Source of the DNA: Mycobacterium sp. M26
GTDB taxonomy: Bacteria > Actinomycetota > Actinomycetes > Mycobacteriales > Mycobacteriaceae
Direction: 5' to 3'
DNA: 64,000 nucleotides
Assembly (NCBI RefSeq): GCF_001494595.1
Contig: NZ_LN929908.1
Coordinates: 744,001 to 808,000 of the forward strand
Shown: positions 1 through 9,194 of the stretch, piece after piece
Layout: each line of letters starts with the position of its first letter
Position numbering within the stretch: the stretch's first letter is position 1
Program-made: the position numbers and the translations under genes
Notes under the pieces: generated by a model
The model's database searches: none
What the model was told of the DNA's origin: nothing
Seen by the model: the letters and a program-made list of their open reading frames with translations, nothing else

Positions 1-313
1 CCGACCCGGTCTGGAACACGTCGATCGGGAAGTGCTCGTCGTGCAGACCCTCGGCGATCTCACCGGCGGCGGCGATGATGGCGTCGGCCTTCTCCGCCGG
101 CAGCAGCCCGAGGTCCTTGTTGACCTGGGCGCAGGCGCCCTTGAGCAGTGCCATGGCGCGGATCTGGTTGCGATCCAGGCCGCGGAACGAGATCGGGAAG
201 TTCTCGACGGCCCGCTGGGTCTGGGCCCGCCACAGGGCCTTGGCCGGAACCCGGACCTCACCCATGGTGTCGTGCTCGATCCGGTATTCGCCCTCGACAA
301 CACTGTCGGTCAT
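1..313 (-). CDS. fum: Fumarate hydratase class II, N-terminal part (runs off left edge)
   Basis: This TCA-cycle enzyme interconverts fumarate and malate in the cytosol. Only the first 104 or so residues are inside the window. They begin [20 protein letters not shown] and continue with the class II fumarase N-terminal pattern ([14 protein letters not shown], then [15 protein letters not shown], then NKDLGLL). The ATG lies at 311-313. The gene follows glpX on the same strand with a 12-base gap, so the two are probably co-transcribed, the same order as Rv1099c-Rv1098c in M. tuberculosis. The catalytic C-terminal parts cannot be assessed. Confidence 0.93.
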   Translation of the reverse strand, partial: MTDSVVEGEYRIEHDTMGEVRVPAKALWRAQTQRAVENFPISFRGLDRNQIRAMALLKGACAQVNKDLGLLPAEKADAIIAAAGEIAEGLHDEHFPIDVFQTGS

Positions 314-325
314 GTAACGCCTTTC

Positions 326-1357
326 TTAGGGAAGCGGGTAGGCCGCGGACGTGTCCCCGGTGAAGTCCACCGCGGAGTATTCATTGAGCTTGGACAGCCG
401 GTGGTAGGCGTCGATCATCCGGACCGTGCCGGACTTCGACCGCATCACGATCGACTGGGTGGTACAGCCGCCGCCGAAGTAGCGGACACCCTTGAGCAGG
501 TCGCCGTCGGTGACGCCGGTGGCGCAGAAGAAGACGTTCTCGCCGGACACCAGATCCTTGGTGGTCAGCACCCGGTCCAGGTCGTGGCCGCGGTCGATGG
601 CCTTCTGGCGTTCCTCGTCGTCCTTGGGCGCCAGGGTGGCCTGGATCTCGCCGCCCATGCAGCGGATGGCGGCCGCGGTGATGATGCCCTCGGGGGTGCC
701 GCCGATACCGGCGAGCATGTCGGTGCCCGAGTCCGGCCGGCAGGCCGAGATCGCACCGGCGACGTCGCCGTCGGAGATCAGCCGGATCCGGGCACCGGCG
801 TCCCGCACCTCGGCCATCAGCTTGGTGTGCCGGGGGCGGTCCAGGATGCAGACCGTGATGTCGGAGACCGAGGCTTTCCGGACCTTGGCGATGCGCTGGA
901 TGTTGGCCGCGATGGGGGAGGTGATGTCGATGAAGTCGGCGACGTCGGGACCGGCGGCGATCTTGTTCATGTAGAACACCGCCGACGGGTCGAACATCGC
1001 GCCGCGCTCGGCCACCGCCAGCACCGAGATGGCGTTCGGCATGCCCTTGCTCATCAGCGTGGTGCCGTCCACCGGGTCGACGGCGAAGTCGCAGTCCGGG
1101 CCGTCGCCGTTACCCACTTCCTCGCCGTTGTAGAGCATCGGGGCGTTGTCCTTCTCGCCCTCGCCGATCACCACGATGCCGCGCATGGAGACCGAGTTGC
1201 ACAGCTCGCGCATCGCGTCGACGGCGGCTCCGTCGCCGCCCTCCTTGTCGCCCCTGCCGACCCACCGGCCGGCCGCCATGGCGCCCGCCTCGGTGACTCG
1301 GACCAGCTCCAGGGCGAGGTTGCGGTCAGGTGCTTCGCGGCGGCGGGCTTCAGGCAT
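326..1357 (-). CDS. glpX: Class II fructose-1,6-bisphosphatase GlpX
   Basis: This is the gluconeogenic enzyme that hydrolyses fructose-1,6-bisphosphate to fructose-6-phosphate. It is the main FBPase type in mycobacteria. The 343-residue product carries the class II signatures: [20 protein letters not shown] near the N-terminus, the metal-binding [13 protein letters not shown] stretch, and IGGTPEGI in the second half. It is slightly shorter than the M. tuberculosis protein because the variable N-terminal extension is short. The ATG at 1355-1357 leaves 55 bases to the divergent DUF4245 gene, which must hold both promoters. fum follows after 12 bases. Confidence 0.96.
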   Translation of the reverse strand: MPEARRREAPDRNLALELVRVTEAGAMAAGRWVGRGDKEGGDGAAVDAMRELCNSVSMRGIVVIGEGEKDNAPMLYNGEEVGNGDGPDCDFAVDPVDGTTLMSKGMPNAISVLAVAERGAMFDPSAVFYMNKIAAGPDVADFIDITSPIAANIQRIAKVRKASVSDITVCILDRPRHTKLMAEVRDAGARIRLISDGDVAGAISACRPDSGTDMLAGIGGTPEGIITAAAIRCMGGEIQATLAPKDDEERQKAIDRGHDLDRVLTTKDLVSGENVFFCATGVTDGDLLKGVRYFGGGCTTQSIVMRSKSGTVRMIDAYHRLSKLNEYSAVDFTGDTSAAYPLP

Positions 1358-1412
1358 GGCTGAGATTGTCCCAGAAGCGGGTGAGCGGTTGGGACCTGGG
1401 ATACTGGCAGGC

Positions 1413-2069
1413 GTGACAGAACCCGATGTCGCCGGCGCTGCGGCTCCGCCGCCGCCGAAGGAAGCAAAGCCGCGCCTGCTTCAGGACGGCCGCGACATGT
1501 TCTGGTCGCTGGCCCCGCTGGTGGTCGCCTGCATCATTCTGGCCGGCCTGGTGGGTATGTGTTCGTTCCGCCCGAACGGGCCCGAGGACGGCATGGTGCC
1601 GACCTATGACGCCGCCGCGGCGTTGCAGGCCGACGCCGATACGCTGGGGATTCCGATCCGGCTGCCCAAGTTGCCGGAGGGCTGGCAGGCCAACTCCGGC
1701 GCCCGCGCCGGCATCGACGCGGGCCGCACCGATCCGAAGACCGGCCAGACCGGCCGGGCCGTCACCTCGAAGGTGGGCTACATCGCCCCGTCGAAGATGT
1801 TCGTCAGCCTGACCCAGAGCAACGCCGACGAGGCCGCCCTGGTGTCCTCGATCCACCGGTCGATGGTGCCCACCGGTATCCAGGACGTCGACGGCGTCAA
1901 GTGGGTGGTCTACGACGGCGGGGAGGGCACCGAGCCGGTGTGGACGGCGCGGCTGGAGAGCTCGCGTGGTCCGGCCCAACTTGCGATTACCGGCGCCGGA
2001 AGTAGTGAGGACTTCCGTACGCTTGCGCTGGCGACGCAGACCCAGCAGCCCATCGTTCCCAAGAACTAG
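1413..2069 (+). CDS. DUF4245 membrane-anchored protein
   Basis: This 218-residue protein has a short Pro/Ala-rich N-terminus, one transmembrane helix at about residues 34-54 (a hydrophobic run from [18 protein letters not shown]), and an extracytoplasmic DUF4245 domain. The GTG at 1413 was chosen because translation from earlier in-frame codons would overlap glpX. Its place opposite glpX matches Rv1100 of M. tuberculosis. The molecular function of the family is unknown. It is followed after 12 bases by a dienelactone hydrolase, so the two may be co-transcribed. Confidence 0.88.
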   Translation: MTEPDVAGAAAPPPPKEAKPRLLQDGRDMFWSLAPLVVACIILAGLVGMCSFRPNGPEDGMVPTYDAAAALQADADTLGIPIRLPKLPEGWQANSGARAGIDAGRTDPKTGQTGRAVTSKVGYIAPSKMFVSLTQSNADEAALVSSIHRSMVPTGIQDVDGVKWVVYDGGEGTEPVWTARLESSRGPAQLAITGAGSSEDFRTLALATQTQQPIVPKN

Positions 2070-2081
2070 AGGGAGAGGCCC

Positions 2082-2879
2082 ATGCCCGGACCCGAAGCAG
2101 ACCTGACCGGCTGGGCGTGCGCGCCCTTCAGTGCTGCGGGCTTCACCCATGACGTCTACACCAAGGGCCAAGGCCCCGGCGTGGTGCTCATCCCCGAGAT
2201 GCCCGGTGTCCACCCCGGTGTGCTGGCACTCGGAAACTACTTGGTGGACAACGGCTTCACTGTGGCGATTCCGTCGCTGTACGGCACTCCGGGTGCACCC
2301 TCGATGCGGCCGGGCATGGTGCCGGTCCTGGCCCGTGGATGTGTCACCAAGGAGTTTGCGGCCTTCGCGACCAATGCGGAGCGCCCGGTGTCGCACTACC
2401 TGCGGGCGTTGGCGCGCGATCTCAAGGAGAAGACCGGCAGCAAGGGTGTCGGGGTGATCGGGCAGTGCTTCTCGGGTGGTTTCGCACTGGCGGCGGCGGT
2501 GGACGACAGCGTGCTCGCCCCGGTGCTGAGCCAGCCGTCGGTGCCGATCGCGTTGACTGCCAAGCAGAAGCGCGACCCCGGGCTCTCCGAGAGCGAGCTG
2601 AAGGTGATCGAGAAGCGCGCCGCCGAGGAGGGTCTGTGCGCGCTCGGGCTGCGGTTCAGCGGTGACCCAATGGCGCCGCGGGAGCGGTTCCAGACGCTCA
2701 AGGACCGACTCGGTGATGCGTTTGAGGTCATCGAACTGGACTCGTCGCCCGGTAATGCCGGCGGCTTCGGACGGATGGCGCATTCGGTGCTGACGCTGGA
2801 GGTCCGCGAGCAGGAGGGTCAGCAGGCTTATGAGGCCCGCAAGCGGGTGGTGGAGTTTCTCAAGGAGCGCCTGACCTGA
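2082..2879 (+). CDS. Dienelactone hydrolase family protein
   Basis: This is a 265-residue alpha/beta hydrolase of the dienelactone hydrolase type, a cytosolic esterase/lactonase. The nucleophile elbow is GQCFSGG with Cys129, the usual DLH nucleophile in place of serine. A candidate catalytic His lies in RMAHSVL near residue 231. The substrate is not predictable from sequence. An RBS-like GGGAGAGG precedes the ATG. Its stop overlaps the ATG of the next small gene by one base, so the pair is translationally linked. Confidence 0.88.
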   Translation: MPGPEADLTGWACAPFSAAGFTHDVYTKGQGPGVVLIPEMPGVHPGVLALGNYLVDNGFTVAIPSLYGTPGAPSMRPGMVPVLARGCVTKEFAAFATNAERPVSHYLRALARDLKEKTGSKGVGVIGQCFSGGFALAAAVDDSVLAPVLSQPSVPIALTAKQKRDPGLSESELKVIEKRAAEEGLCALGLRFSGDPMAPRERFQTLKDRLGDAFEVIELDSSPGNAGGFGRMAHSVLTLEVREQEGQQAYEARKRVVEFLKERLT

Positions 2880-3214
2880 TGGCCCGGATGCCGGGTTTCG
2901 TTGCCGTCGCTGCGGTATGTGCGGCGCTGGTGTCTCCGGCAGTGGCGTCGGCCGACCCGAGTGATACCCCCGCCGGTCCGGAGGATCCGCGGTGCATCAC
3001 GATGCCGGATGTCCCGCAATGCATGGGCAGCCCGTACGTACCGTCGGCGCCGACCGGGCCGCTGGATCCGCAGTGCATGCAGATGCCCACCGACGCCGCC
3101 TGTATGGACAGCCCGTACGTTCCGAAGCCGCCCGCACCGATTGCGCCGGTCACCCCGATGATGCCGATGACGCCGATGGCTCCAATGTCGCCGATGGAGC
3201 CCGGCCACATCTGA
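2879..3214 (+). CDS. Small secreted Cys/Met/Pro-rich protein with two tandem repeats
   Basis: This 111-residue protein has a Sec signal peptide (residues 1-25, ending AVASA). The mature part holds two repeats of about 32 residues, each with the form DPxCxxMP...CMxSPYVP, giving four cysteines in total. The tail alternates Met and Pro (PMTPMAPMSPM). The start overlaps the dienelactone hydrolase stop (TGATG). The function is not known. The Met-rich tail could bind metal, but that is speculation. The convergent diguanylate cyclase gene begins two bases after its stop. Confidence 0.8.
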   Translation: MARMPGFVAVAAVCAALVSPAVASADPSDTPAGPEDPRCITMPDVPQCMGSPYVPSAPTGPLDPQCMQMPTDAACMDSPYVPKPPAPIAPVTPMMPMTPMAPMSPMEPGHI

Positions 3215-3215
3215 G

Positions 3216-4856
3216 CTAGATGCGGACCACCATGTTGCGGCGAGCTTGCTTGGCCTGATACATCGCCTCGTCGGCGCGGGCGGTCACCGAGTTCGCCGAT
3301 TCGCCGGGAGTCGACACGGTCGCACCGATACTGAGCGTGGTGTAGATCGTCTGGCCGGCATGCTCGATGGGTTCGGCTGCGCGGCAACGGATCTTCTCGG
3401 CGATCTGGGCGGCCTCATCGAGGCTGTGGACGCCTGGCAACAGGACCACCATCTCGTCACCGCCGACCCGGCCGACGGTGTCGCCGCTGCGGACGCTCTC
3501 GCTGATCCGTGCGGCCAGCGTGGAGAGCACCACATCACCGGCGGCGTGGCCGAGCGTGTCGTTGATGGTCTTGAAATGGTCGACGTCACAGAAGAGGATG
3601 CCCAATTGCGAACCGGGGGAGCGGGTTTGGGTCAGCTCCGATTCCAGTCGGGTGATGAATTCGGCGCGGTTCGGCAGCCCTGTGAGAACGTCGAACCGAG
3701 CTAGCCGGTCCAGGCGGCGTTCGGACTCCACCTGGTCGTCGACGATCCGTAGCGCCGCGATCATGCCGTCGGTATTGCCATCTTCGTCGATGTAGGGCTT
3801 GGCGTTGCCGTCGACCCAGTGGTATCCGCCCTCTGAGGTGAGGACCCGGAACCGTGCCGAACCGATTGTGCCGCGGCGCATCTCGGTCACCGCGGCGGTG
3901 ACGGCAGGCAGGTCCTCAGGGTCGATACGCGCACTGAAGTCCGAGCCGATCCAGTCGGCGGGCGGGTTGCCGAACGCTGGCTCCACCGACGGCGACACCC
4001 ATGTCACCTGGCCGCCGTGCAGATGGAACACCACGTCGACGGCATTGTCGGCCAGGATCCGGTAGCGGCGTTCGGAGTTGGCGCGTTCGATGAGAAGTTT
4101 CTGTTCGCGCTGGCTGAAGTAGAACGCCACCACACCGACAATGCTGGTGGAGATCGTCGTCGCCAGGATCCAGGCCGCCTCGCTGCCCAGACCCAGCGCC
4201 AGGAACGGGAGTCTGGCCAGGCTGACCACCAGCGGCAGGCCGGCGAGCACCCCGATCAGCCGCAGCAGCGCCCAGCGGTCGCGGCGGGCCAGCAGCCAGG
4301 CGAGCGGATTGCGGTCCGGGCGCGACAGCACGGTAGCGGCGACCAGGAGCAGCACACCGACGGCCGTGGCGATGCCCTGACCGGTCGACTCCGTCATGTG
4401 CACCTGGGAGATGGCGCGGAACAGGTGCCCCATGACGGTGGCGACGGGTGCGGCCATCGCTCCCAGCAGGAAGATGCTCCACACCACCCGTGCCATGCGA
4501 TGCTCAACCCGCATCAGCGCGACGGCCACCGAGAGATACAGGATCGATGCTGCGGTGCGGGGGCTCGGGCCGAACGGCTCGCCATTGAAGTGCTGCACCA
4601 GGACCACCCCTGCGTGCGTGCCCACCCCGAGCGCCAGCGCACGTCCGGCCCACACCCGCCACGGGGCGTGCTGGCCGATCTGTAGTGCCACGGCCGTCGC
4701 GAGCCCGCCCAGCCAGAGCGGAGTCCACGACTTGAGGTCCTCGATGCGGCCGACCCAGCCCGACAGGTCGAGCAGCACGACCACCAGCACCGCGGCCACC
4801 GCGGTGGGCGCCCACCACTTCAGCCGGGCGTCCGTGACCGCAACGGCCCTGTTCAT
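3216..4856 (-). CDS. Membrane diguanylate cyclase: multi-TM sensor, PAS, GGDEF
   Basis: This 546-residue signalling enzyme is predicted to make cyclic di-GMP. About eight hydrophobic segments fill residues 15-250. A PAS domain follows (about 265-385, with HLHGGQVTWVSPSVEP and YHWVDGNAKPY), then a GGDEF domain to the C-terminus. The active-site motif is GGDEM (465-469), a conservative variant of GGDEF. The product-inhibition I-site RSGD (456-459) sits exactly five residues upstream, as in feedback-inhibited enzymes. No EAL domain is present. The start is the ATG at 4854-4856. The cognate signal is unknown. Confidence 0.92.
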   Translation of the reverse strand: MNRAVAVTDARLKWWAPTAVAAVLVVVLLDLSGWVGRIEDLKSWTPLWLGGLATAVALQIGQHAPWRVWAGRALALGVGTHAGVVLVQHFNGEPFGPSPRTAASILYLSVAVALMRVEHRMARVVWSIFLLGAMAAPVATVMGHLFRAISQVHMTESTGQGIATAVGVLLLVAATVLSRPDRNPLAWLLARRDRWALLRLIGVLAGLPLVVSLARLPFLALGLGSEAAWILATTISTSIVGVVAFYFSQREQKLLIERANSERRYRILADNAVDVVFHLHGGQVTWVSPSVEPAFGNPPADWIGSDFSARIDPEDLPAVTAAVTEMRRGTIGSARFRVLTSEGGYHWVDGNAKPYIDEDGNTDGMIAALRIVDDQVESERRLDRLARFDVLTGLPNRAEFITRLESELTQTRSPGSQLGILFCDVDHFKTINDTLGHAAGDVVLSTLAARISESVRSGDTVGRVGGDEMVVLLPGVHSLDEAAQIAEKIRCRAAEPIEHAGQTIYTTLSIGATVSTPGESANSVTARADEAMYQAKQARRNMVVRI

Positions 4857-4985
4857 CCACCACTCCTTGAGGGATTGTCAGCAGTGCGAAGTTAGCAACG
4901 ACTCGTGCGTGAGCGCGCGGTATCCGGCGAGGTCGCTCGCGGTGTGGATTCGCGTCGCCCGAGGAGGGCTGAAACTTGTCGGTGG

Positions 4986-5001
4986 TCGAATGTATGTTCG
5001 A
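4986..5001 (+). promoter_or_regulatory. LexA/SOS box (candidate)
   Basis: The 16 bases TCGAATGTATGTTCGA match the mycobacterial SOS box TCGAAC-N4-GTTCGA with one mismatch in the left arm. The site covers one possible start codon of the DUF222 gene (ATG 4990) and ends three bases before the next in-frame ATG (5005). LexA bound here would block transcription or initiation. 13E12-family genes of M. tuberculosis are established members of the LexA regulon. Confidence 0.82.
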
Positions 5002-5004
5002 ATC

Positions 5005-6405
5005 ATGACCCAGGGGTGCGCTGTCGATGCGGGTGCGCCGGGTGTGTTTGGCGACCTGGTGGAGGCGTTGGCCCGGCTGTCGGCATGTGATGTGGCGGCT
5101 CTGCCTGCGCGTGAGATTGTGCCGGCCCTGCAGGCCCTGCAGCTGGTGCGCAACGTGCTGCCCGCTGTCGAGCACCGGCTGTTGGCGGCGCTGCAGTCCC
5201 AGACCACGCCTGCCGAGCTCGGCGATGCACCGACCTGGGCGGTGTGGTTGCGCGACCAGCTGCTGCTGTCCTCGGCCGAGGCGCGCCGTCGGGTCGAGCA
5301 CGCCAAAGCACTCGGACCACGGGCCTCTGTGACGGGCCAACCCCTGGGACCCCACCTGCCGGCCACCGCCGCCGCCCAGGCGCACGGGCGGATCACCGAA
5401 GCCCACGCCGCGGTGATGGCTGACTTCGCCGCCCGGATTCCGCACGGTGTCGACCCGAAGGAGGTCGCCGAGGCTGAGGCCAACCTCGCCGAGCTGGCCG
5501 CCGCGTTCACCCCGGAAGAACTCCGCACTCTGGTCACTAAACAGCTGTACTGCTGGAACCAAGATGGTCAGTTCACCGACGTCGAGCGTGCCAAGAAACG
5601 CGGCATTGTCCTGGGCAAGCAAGGCCCCGACGGGATGAGCCGCATCACGGGCTGGCTGACCCCGGCGATGCGGGCCACCTGGGAGGCGGCGTTGAAGAAA
5701 GAGGCGGCCCCGGGGCACTGCATGCCCGAGGATCCCACCGTCGTGGGTTCAGAACCCACCGAAGACCAGATCAAGGCCGACACCCGCAGCCCCGCTCAGC
5801 GCAACCACGACGGCATGCAAGCCCTGCTCACCGCGTTGCTGGCCGCTGACGTGCTCGGCACCCACCGCGGGCTACCGGTCAAACTCATCATCCGCGCCGA
5901 GTTGGCTGACCTCGAAGCCCGCACCGGCCACGCGTTGACCTCCAGCGGGTCGATGATGCCCATCTCCGATGTCATCGCACTGCTCGACGACAAGCAGGCG
6001 CATCACTATCTGGCCATCTTCCACGGAGCAAAGTCGTTGCAGCTCAACGAAGGCCGGTCCAAGCGGCTGGCCACCGCGGCCCAGCGTCTGATGCTCTTCG
6101 CCCGTGACGGCGGCAGCACGCGGCCGGGATCGACCACCCCGTTCGACCACTGCGAGGTCAACCACAACATCAAATGGGCCGCTCCACACAACGGGTGCAC
6201 GGATATCGACGAACTGTCACTGATGTCCGGACCCGACAACCGCATCCTCGAAAAGGGCGGATACACGGTCACGCTCGGCAACAGAGGTATCGAATGGCGG
6301 CCCAGCCGCCGATCCACCCGCCGCCGACCACCCCGCAACTACTACTTCAACCCCCACCAGATCCTCAAACGAGGAGACGGCGCAGACGACACAGATCCGC
6401 CATGA
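5005..6405 (+). CDS. DUF222 / 13E12-repeat family protein with degenerate HNH region
   Basis: This 466-residue protein has an N-terminal DUF222 domain (about residues 10-330) and a C-terminal region at the position of the HNH nuclease. That region is eroded. The usual Cys pair of the GCTRPGC-type motif reads GGSTRPGS, CEVHH reads CEVNH, and the ACGPDN-type motif reads MSGPDN. The C-terminus is very basic. The family is repeated in many mycobacterial genomes and often SOS-controlled. Its biochemical role is unclear. The ATG at 5005 was preferred because the LexA box covers the ATG at 4990. No transposase or integrase adjoins it. Confidence 0.85.
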   Translation: MTQGCAVDAGAPGVFGDLVEALARLSACDVAALPAREIVPALQALQLVRNVLPAVEHRLLAALQSQTTPAELGDAPTWAVWLRDQLLLSSAEARRRVEHAKALGPRASVTGQPLGPHLPATAAAQAHGRITEAHAAVMADFAARIPHGVDPKEVAEAEANLAELAAAFTPEELRTLVTKQLYCWNQDGQFTDVERAKKRGIVLGKQGPDGMSRITGWLTPAMRATWEAALKKEAAPGHCMPEDPTVVGSEPTEDQIKADTRSPAQRNHDGMQALLTALLAADVLGTHRGLPVKLIIRAELADLEARTGHALTSSGSMMPISDVIALLDDKQAHHYLAIFHGAKSLQLNEGRSKRLATAAQRLMLFARDGGSTRPGSTTPFDHCEVNHNIKWAAPHNGCTDIDELSLMSGPDNRILEKGGYTVTLGNRGIEWRPSRRSTRRRPPRNYYFNPHQILKRGDGADDTDPP

Positions 6406-6586
6406 CCGGCCAACCACACCGAACAACACGGCCGAGACGCTGTGATCTACGCCTCACGACCGCCCGACACGGACGCTGATCCGCCGCCCTTCTAGCTCTG
6501 GCGACGAAAAACCCTGTCGCGCAATCCACTCAGCGTGAGCGTAAGGGTGATACGAAGTGTCGGCCGTTTGGCACTGTTGCCTCCCT

Positions 6587-7579
6587 ATGATCGAACTTAC
6601 TGAGCTGACCAAGGTTTACGGCCACGGCTCTCATCGGGCTGTCGTGCTGGACGGGATCAGCTTCCAGGTAGCGGCGGGGGAGATCCTCGCCGTCGTCGGC
6701 CCCAGTGGGGCGGGTAAGAGCACGCTCGCCGAATGTATCAACCTGCTGACCCCGCCGACTTCGGGTTCCGTCGTGGTCAACGGTGAGGACCTGACCACGC
6801 TGTCGTCGAGCAAGCTGCGGGTCGCGCGCCGGCGGATCGGTACCATCTTCCAGTCCGCCGGTCTGCTGGAGCGTCGGACCGCAGCCGAAAATGTCGCTCT
6901 CCCATTGGAATACCTCGGAGTCACCGCCGAGGAGTCCCGTAAGCGGGTCGCCGAACTGCTCGACCGGGTTGGGCTGTCGGCGCGCGCGAACCACTACCCC
7001 TTCCAGCTCTCCGGAGGTCAGAAGCAGCGTGTCGGCATCGCCCGCGCACTGGCTCTGCGGCCCTCGGTGCTGCTGTCCGACGAGGCCACCGCCGGGCTCG
7101 ACCCCACCACCACCGGCTCCGTCGTCCAACTCCTGCGTGAGCTGCGTGACGACCTCGACCTGTCCATCGTGTTCATCACCCACGAGATGGACACCGTGCT
7201 CGAGATCGCCGACTCGGTGGCCCGTCTGGATCACGGCACCATCGTCGAATCCGGCCGTCTGGTCGACCTTTTGACCGATCCCGACTCCGAACTCGGTGCC
7301 GCACTGCGGCCTCAGGGGCAGGCCACCGGCGCCGGCTCCGACCAACAGGTCTGGCAGGTGGTCTACGAATCCGACGTGCCCGCCGACTGGATTGCCCGCG
7401 CCTCCGAGGAACTCGGCGCACCGATCGCCGTCCTTGGCGCTTTCGTCCAGGAAGTGCACGGCGTCACCGTCGGCTCAGCCACCCTCGGTATCCCGGCCGA
7501 ATATTCGGGCCGTGCCGCCGATGTCCTCGCCCGCTACGGCCTGGCCACCGGCGAGCAGTGCCTGCGGGGTGCGGCGTGA
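6587..7579 (+). CDS. metN: Methionine-type ABC importer, ATP-binding subunit
   Basis: This 330-residue ATPase energises a MetNI-type importer at the inner membrane. It shows Walker A GPSGAGKST (38-46), signature LSGGQKQR, and Walker B VLLSDEATAGLDP. A C-terminal NIL domain (about residues 255-325) binds the transported amino acid in this family and causes trans-inhibition, which supports methionine as substrate. The start is the ATG at 6587. The next gene overlaps its stop (GTGA). I looked for a SAM riboswitch in the 180 bases upstream and saw none. Confidence 0.93.
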   Translation: MIELTELTKVYGHGSHRAVVLDGISFQVAAGEILAVVGPSGAGKSTLAECINLLTPPTSGSVVVNGEDLTTLSSSKLRVARRRIGTIFQSAGLLERRTAAENVALPLEYLGVTAEESRKRVAELLDRVGLSARANHYPFQLSGGQKQRVGIARALALRPSVLLSDEATAGLDPTTTGSVVQLLRELRDDLDLSIVFITHEMDTVLEIADSVARLDHGTIVESGRLVDLLTDPDSELGAALRPQGQATGAGSDQQVWQVVYESDVPADWIARASEELGAPIAVLGAFVQEVHGVTVGSATLGIPAEYSGRAADVLARYGLATGEQCLRGAA

Positions 7580-8295
7580 CCGAAACCCTGCTCGCCAACG
7601 CCAAAGTGCCGGTCAGCGAGCTTCCCGGCCTGCTGATCCCGGCCCTGCTCGACACGCTGATCATGGTCGGCATCGTCATGACGATCGTGGTGCTGGTGGG
7701 CGTGCCACTCGGTGCGCTCATCCACAACCTCGCACCCGGCGGCCTGTTCGAAAACCCGACGCTGCATACGATTCTGAGCTGGATCATCAGCATCGGCCGG
7801 TCTCTGCCGTTCCTGATCCTGATGGCCGCGATCATGCCGTTCACGCGTTTCATCACCGGAACCAATATCGGTATCGCCGCCGCAGTGGTCCCAATGTCGT
7901 TGGCCGGTATCGCTTTCTTCACCCGCATCGTCGAGAACGCACTGCGCTCGGTGCCGCCCTCGGTGGTCAAGGTGGCCAGGGCGTCCGGGGCGTCGAACCT
8001 GCAGATCATCCGCACCGCGCAGCTTGACGAGGCCATCCCGTCGATCCTCGGCGGACTCACCATCAACATCATCGCGATGATCGAATACTCCGCGATCGCC
8101 GGCACCATCGGTGCGGGCGGAATCGGTTACGTCGCAGTGACCTACGGCTATCAGCGATTCGATCAGGGCGTCATGCTCGCCACCATCATCATCCTCGTCG
8201 CGACCGTGGCCGCCGTTCAGTTCATCGGCGACGTCCTCGTCCGCTTCACCACCCCGCACGCACGTACCCGCCTGAAAGGAACCATCACCGCATGA
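7576..8295 (+). CDS. metI: Methionine-type ABC importer, permease subunit
   Basis: This 239-residue integral membrane subunit has about five to six hydrophobic segments. It carries the permease EAA-type loop that docks to the ATPase (VKVARASGASNLQIIRTAQL region, about residues 133-152), typical of MetI. The GTG at 7576 overlaps the metN stop, and the stop overlaps the ATG of the binding-protein gene. The three genes therefore form a tightly coupled operon. Confidence 0.93.
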   Translation: MTETLLANAKVPVSELPGLLIPALLDTLIMVGIVMTIVVLVGVPLGALIHNLAPGGLFENPTLHTILSWIISIGRSLPFLILMAAIMPFTRFITGTNIGIAAAVVPMSLAGIAFFTRIVENALRSVPPSVVKVARASGASNLQIIRTAQLDEAIPSILGGLTINIIAMIEYSAIAGTIGAGGIGYVAVTYGYQRFDQGVMLATIIILVATVAAVQFIGDVLVRFTTPHARTRLKGTITA

Positions 8296-9194
8296 CCACC
8301 ACCGGAGTCGAGGTCGAGAGCCCCGACAATCACGGATTCGAGATCAAGAAACGCCGCCGCTGGGTGTGGATCGCCGCCGGTCTGGTGGTGGCGGTGGTGG
8401 CCATCGTCGCGGGGCGGCTGCTGTTCTTCGGAGACACCAAGTCCGCCAACGAGATTCCGGGTGCCACCCTGGTGGTGGCCACCAATGAGGGCAACGCGGC
8501 CGAGCAGGCGCTCATCGAGTACATCAGCCGCGAGGTCGCCCCGAAGCACGGCATCAAGGTGGCGTTCCGCGGCCTGTCCGACAGCAACACCATCAACCGC
8601 GCGGTCAGCGACGGTGAGGTCGCCGGCACCATTTACCAGCACAGGCTGTGGCTCGGTCAGGTGCTGGAAGCCAACCCGGACTTCCGCGAGGAGGCCGCCA
8701 CCCCGGTGTTCCGGTGGGGCTTCGGCATCTGGTCGGACAAGTACACCGACGTCTCACAGCTGCCTGACGGTGCCAACGTCTCGCTGTACTCCGATCCTGC
8801 CAACGAGGCCCAGGGCCTGTGGCTGCTGGAGCGGGCCGGCCTGATCAAGCTCAACCCGACCGTCGACAAGTGGACCGCCACTCGCAAGGACATCGTCGAG
8901 AACCCGAAGAACCTGCAGTTCACCCTGCTCGACTTCGCCGCCCAGTCCCGCTCACTGCCCGACCTGGACGCGGCGGTCGGCTACACCGAGTACTACCTGG
9001 CCGCCAAGATCCCGCTCGACAAGCAGATCTTCGCCCCGCCGGCTCCCGACGAGTTCGCCGGACAGCTCACCATCGGCAGCAAGTGGGCCGACACCGACAA
9101 CATCAAGAAGCTCGTCGAGACGTTCAAGGACCCGGCGGTTCAGCAGTTCCTGGCCACCGACCCGAGCGTCAAGGGCATCCTGTTGCCGCTCTAG
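8292..9194 (+). CDS. metQ: MetQ/NlpA-family substrate-binding protein with TM anchor
   Basis: This 300-residue extracytoplasmic binding component of the upstream importer carries the NlpA family pattern (LIEYISREVAPKHGIKVAF, GTIYQHRLWL, SLYSDPANEAQGLWLLERAG). Most MetQ proteins are lipoproteins. This one has no lipobox and no cysteine at all. A basic stretch KKRRR is followed by a single hydrophobic helix (about residues 24-43), so it is probably held by an uncleaved membrane anchor. The methionine substrate is inferred from MetN and not read from the binding pocket. Confidence 0.88.
   Translation: MTTTGVEVESPDNHGFEIKKRRRWVWIAAGLVVAVVAIVAGRLLFFGDTKSANEIPGATLVVATNEGNAAEQALIEYISREVAPKHGIKVAFRGLSDSNTINRAVSDGEVAGTIYQHRLWLGQVLEANPDFREEAATPVFRWGFGIWSDKYTDVSQLPDGANVSLYSDPANEAQGLWLLERAGLIKLNPTVDKWTATRKDIVENPKNLQFTLLDFAAQSRSLPDLDAAVGYTEYYLAAKIPLDKQIFAPPAPDEFAGQLTIGSKWADTDNIKKLVETFKDPAVQQFLATDPSVKGILLPL

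Noticed and set aside
1350..2783. 477-codon antisense frame
   Set aside because: It lies opposite the DUF4245 and dienelactone hydrolase genes and has no recognisable domain, only shadow composition.
5005..6405. Mobile element or prophage remnant
   Set aside because: The DUF222 family is repeated in mycobacteria, but no integrase, transposase, terminal repeats or att-like sites were seen on either side.
6406..6586. SAM-type riboswitch before metN
   Set aside because: I could not find the conserved SAM-I or SAM-IV core or a convincing set of stems in these 181 bases.
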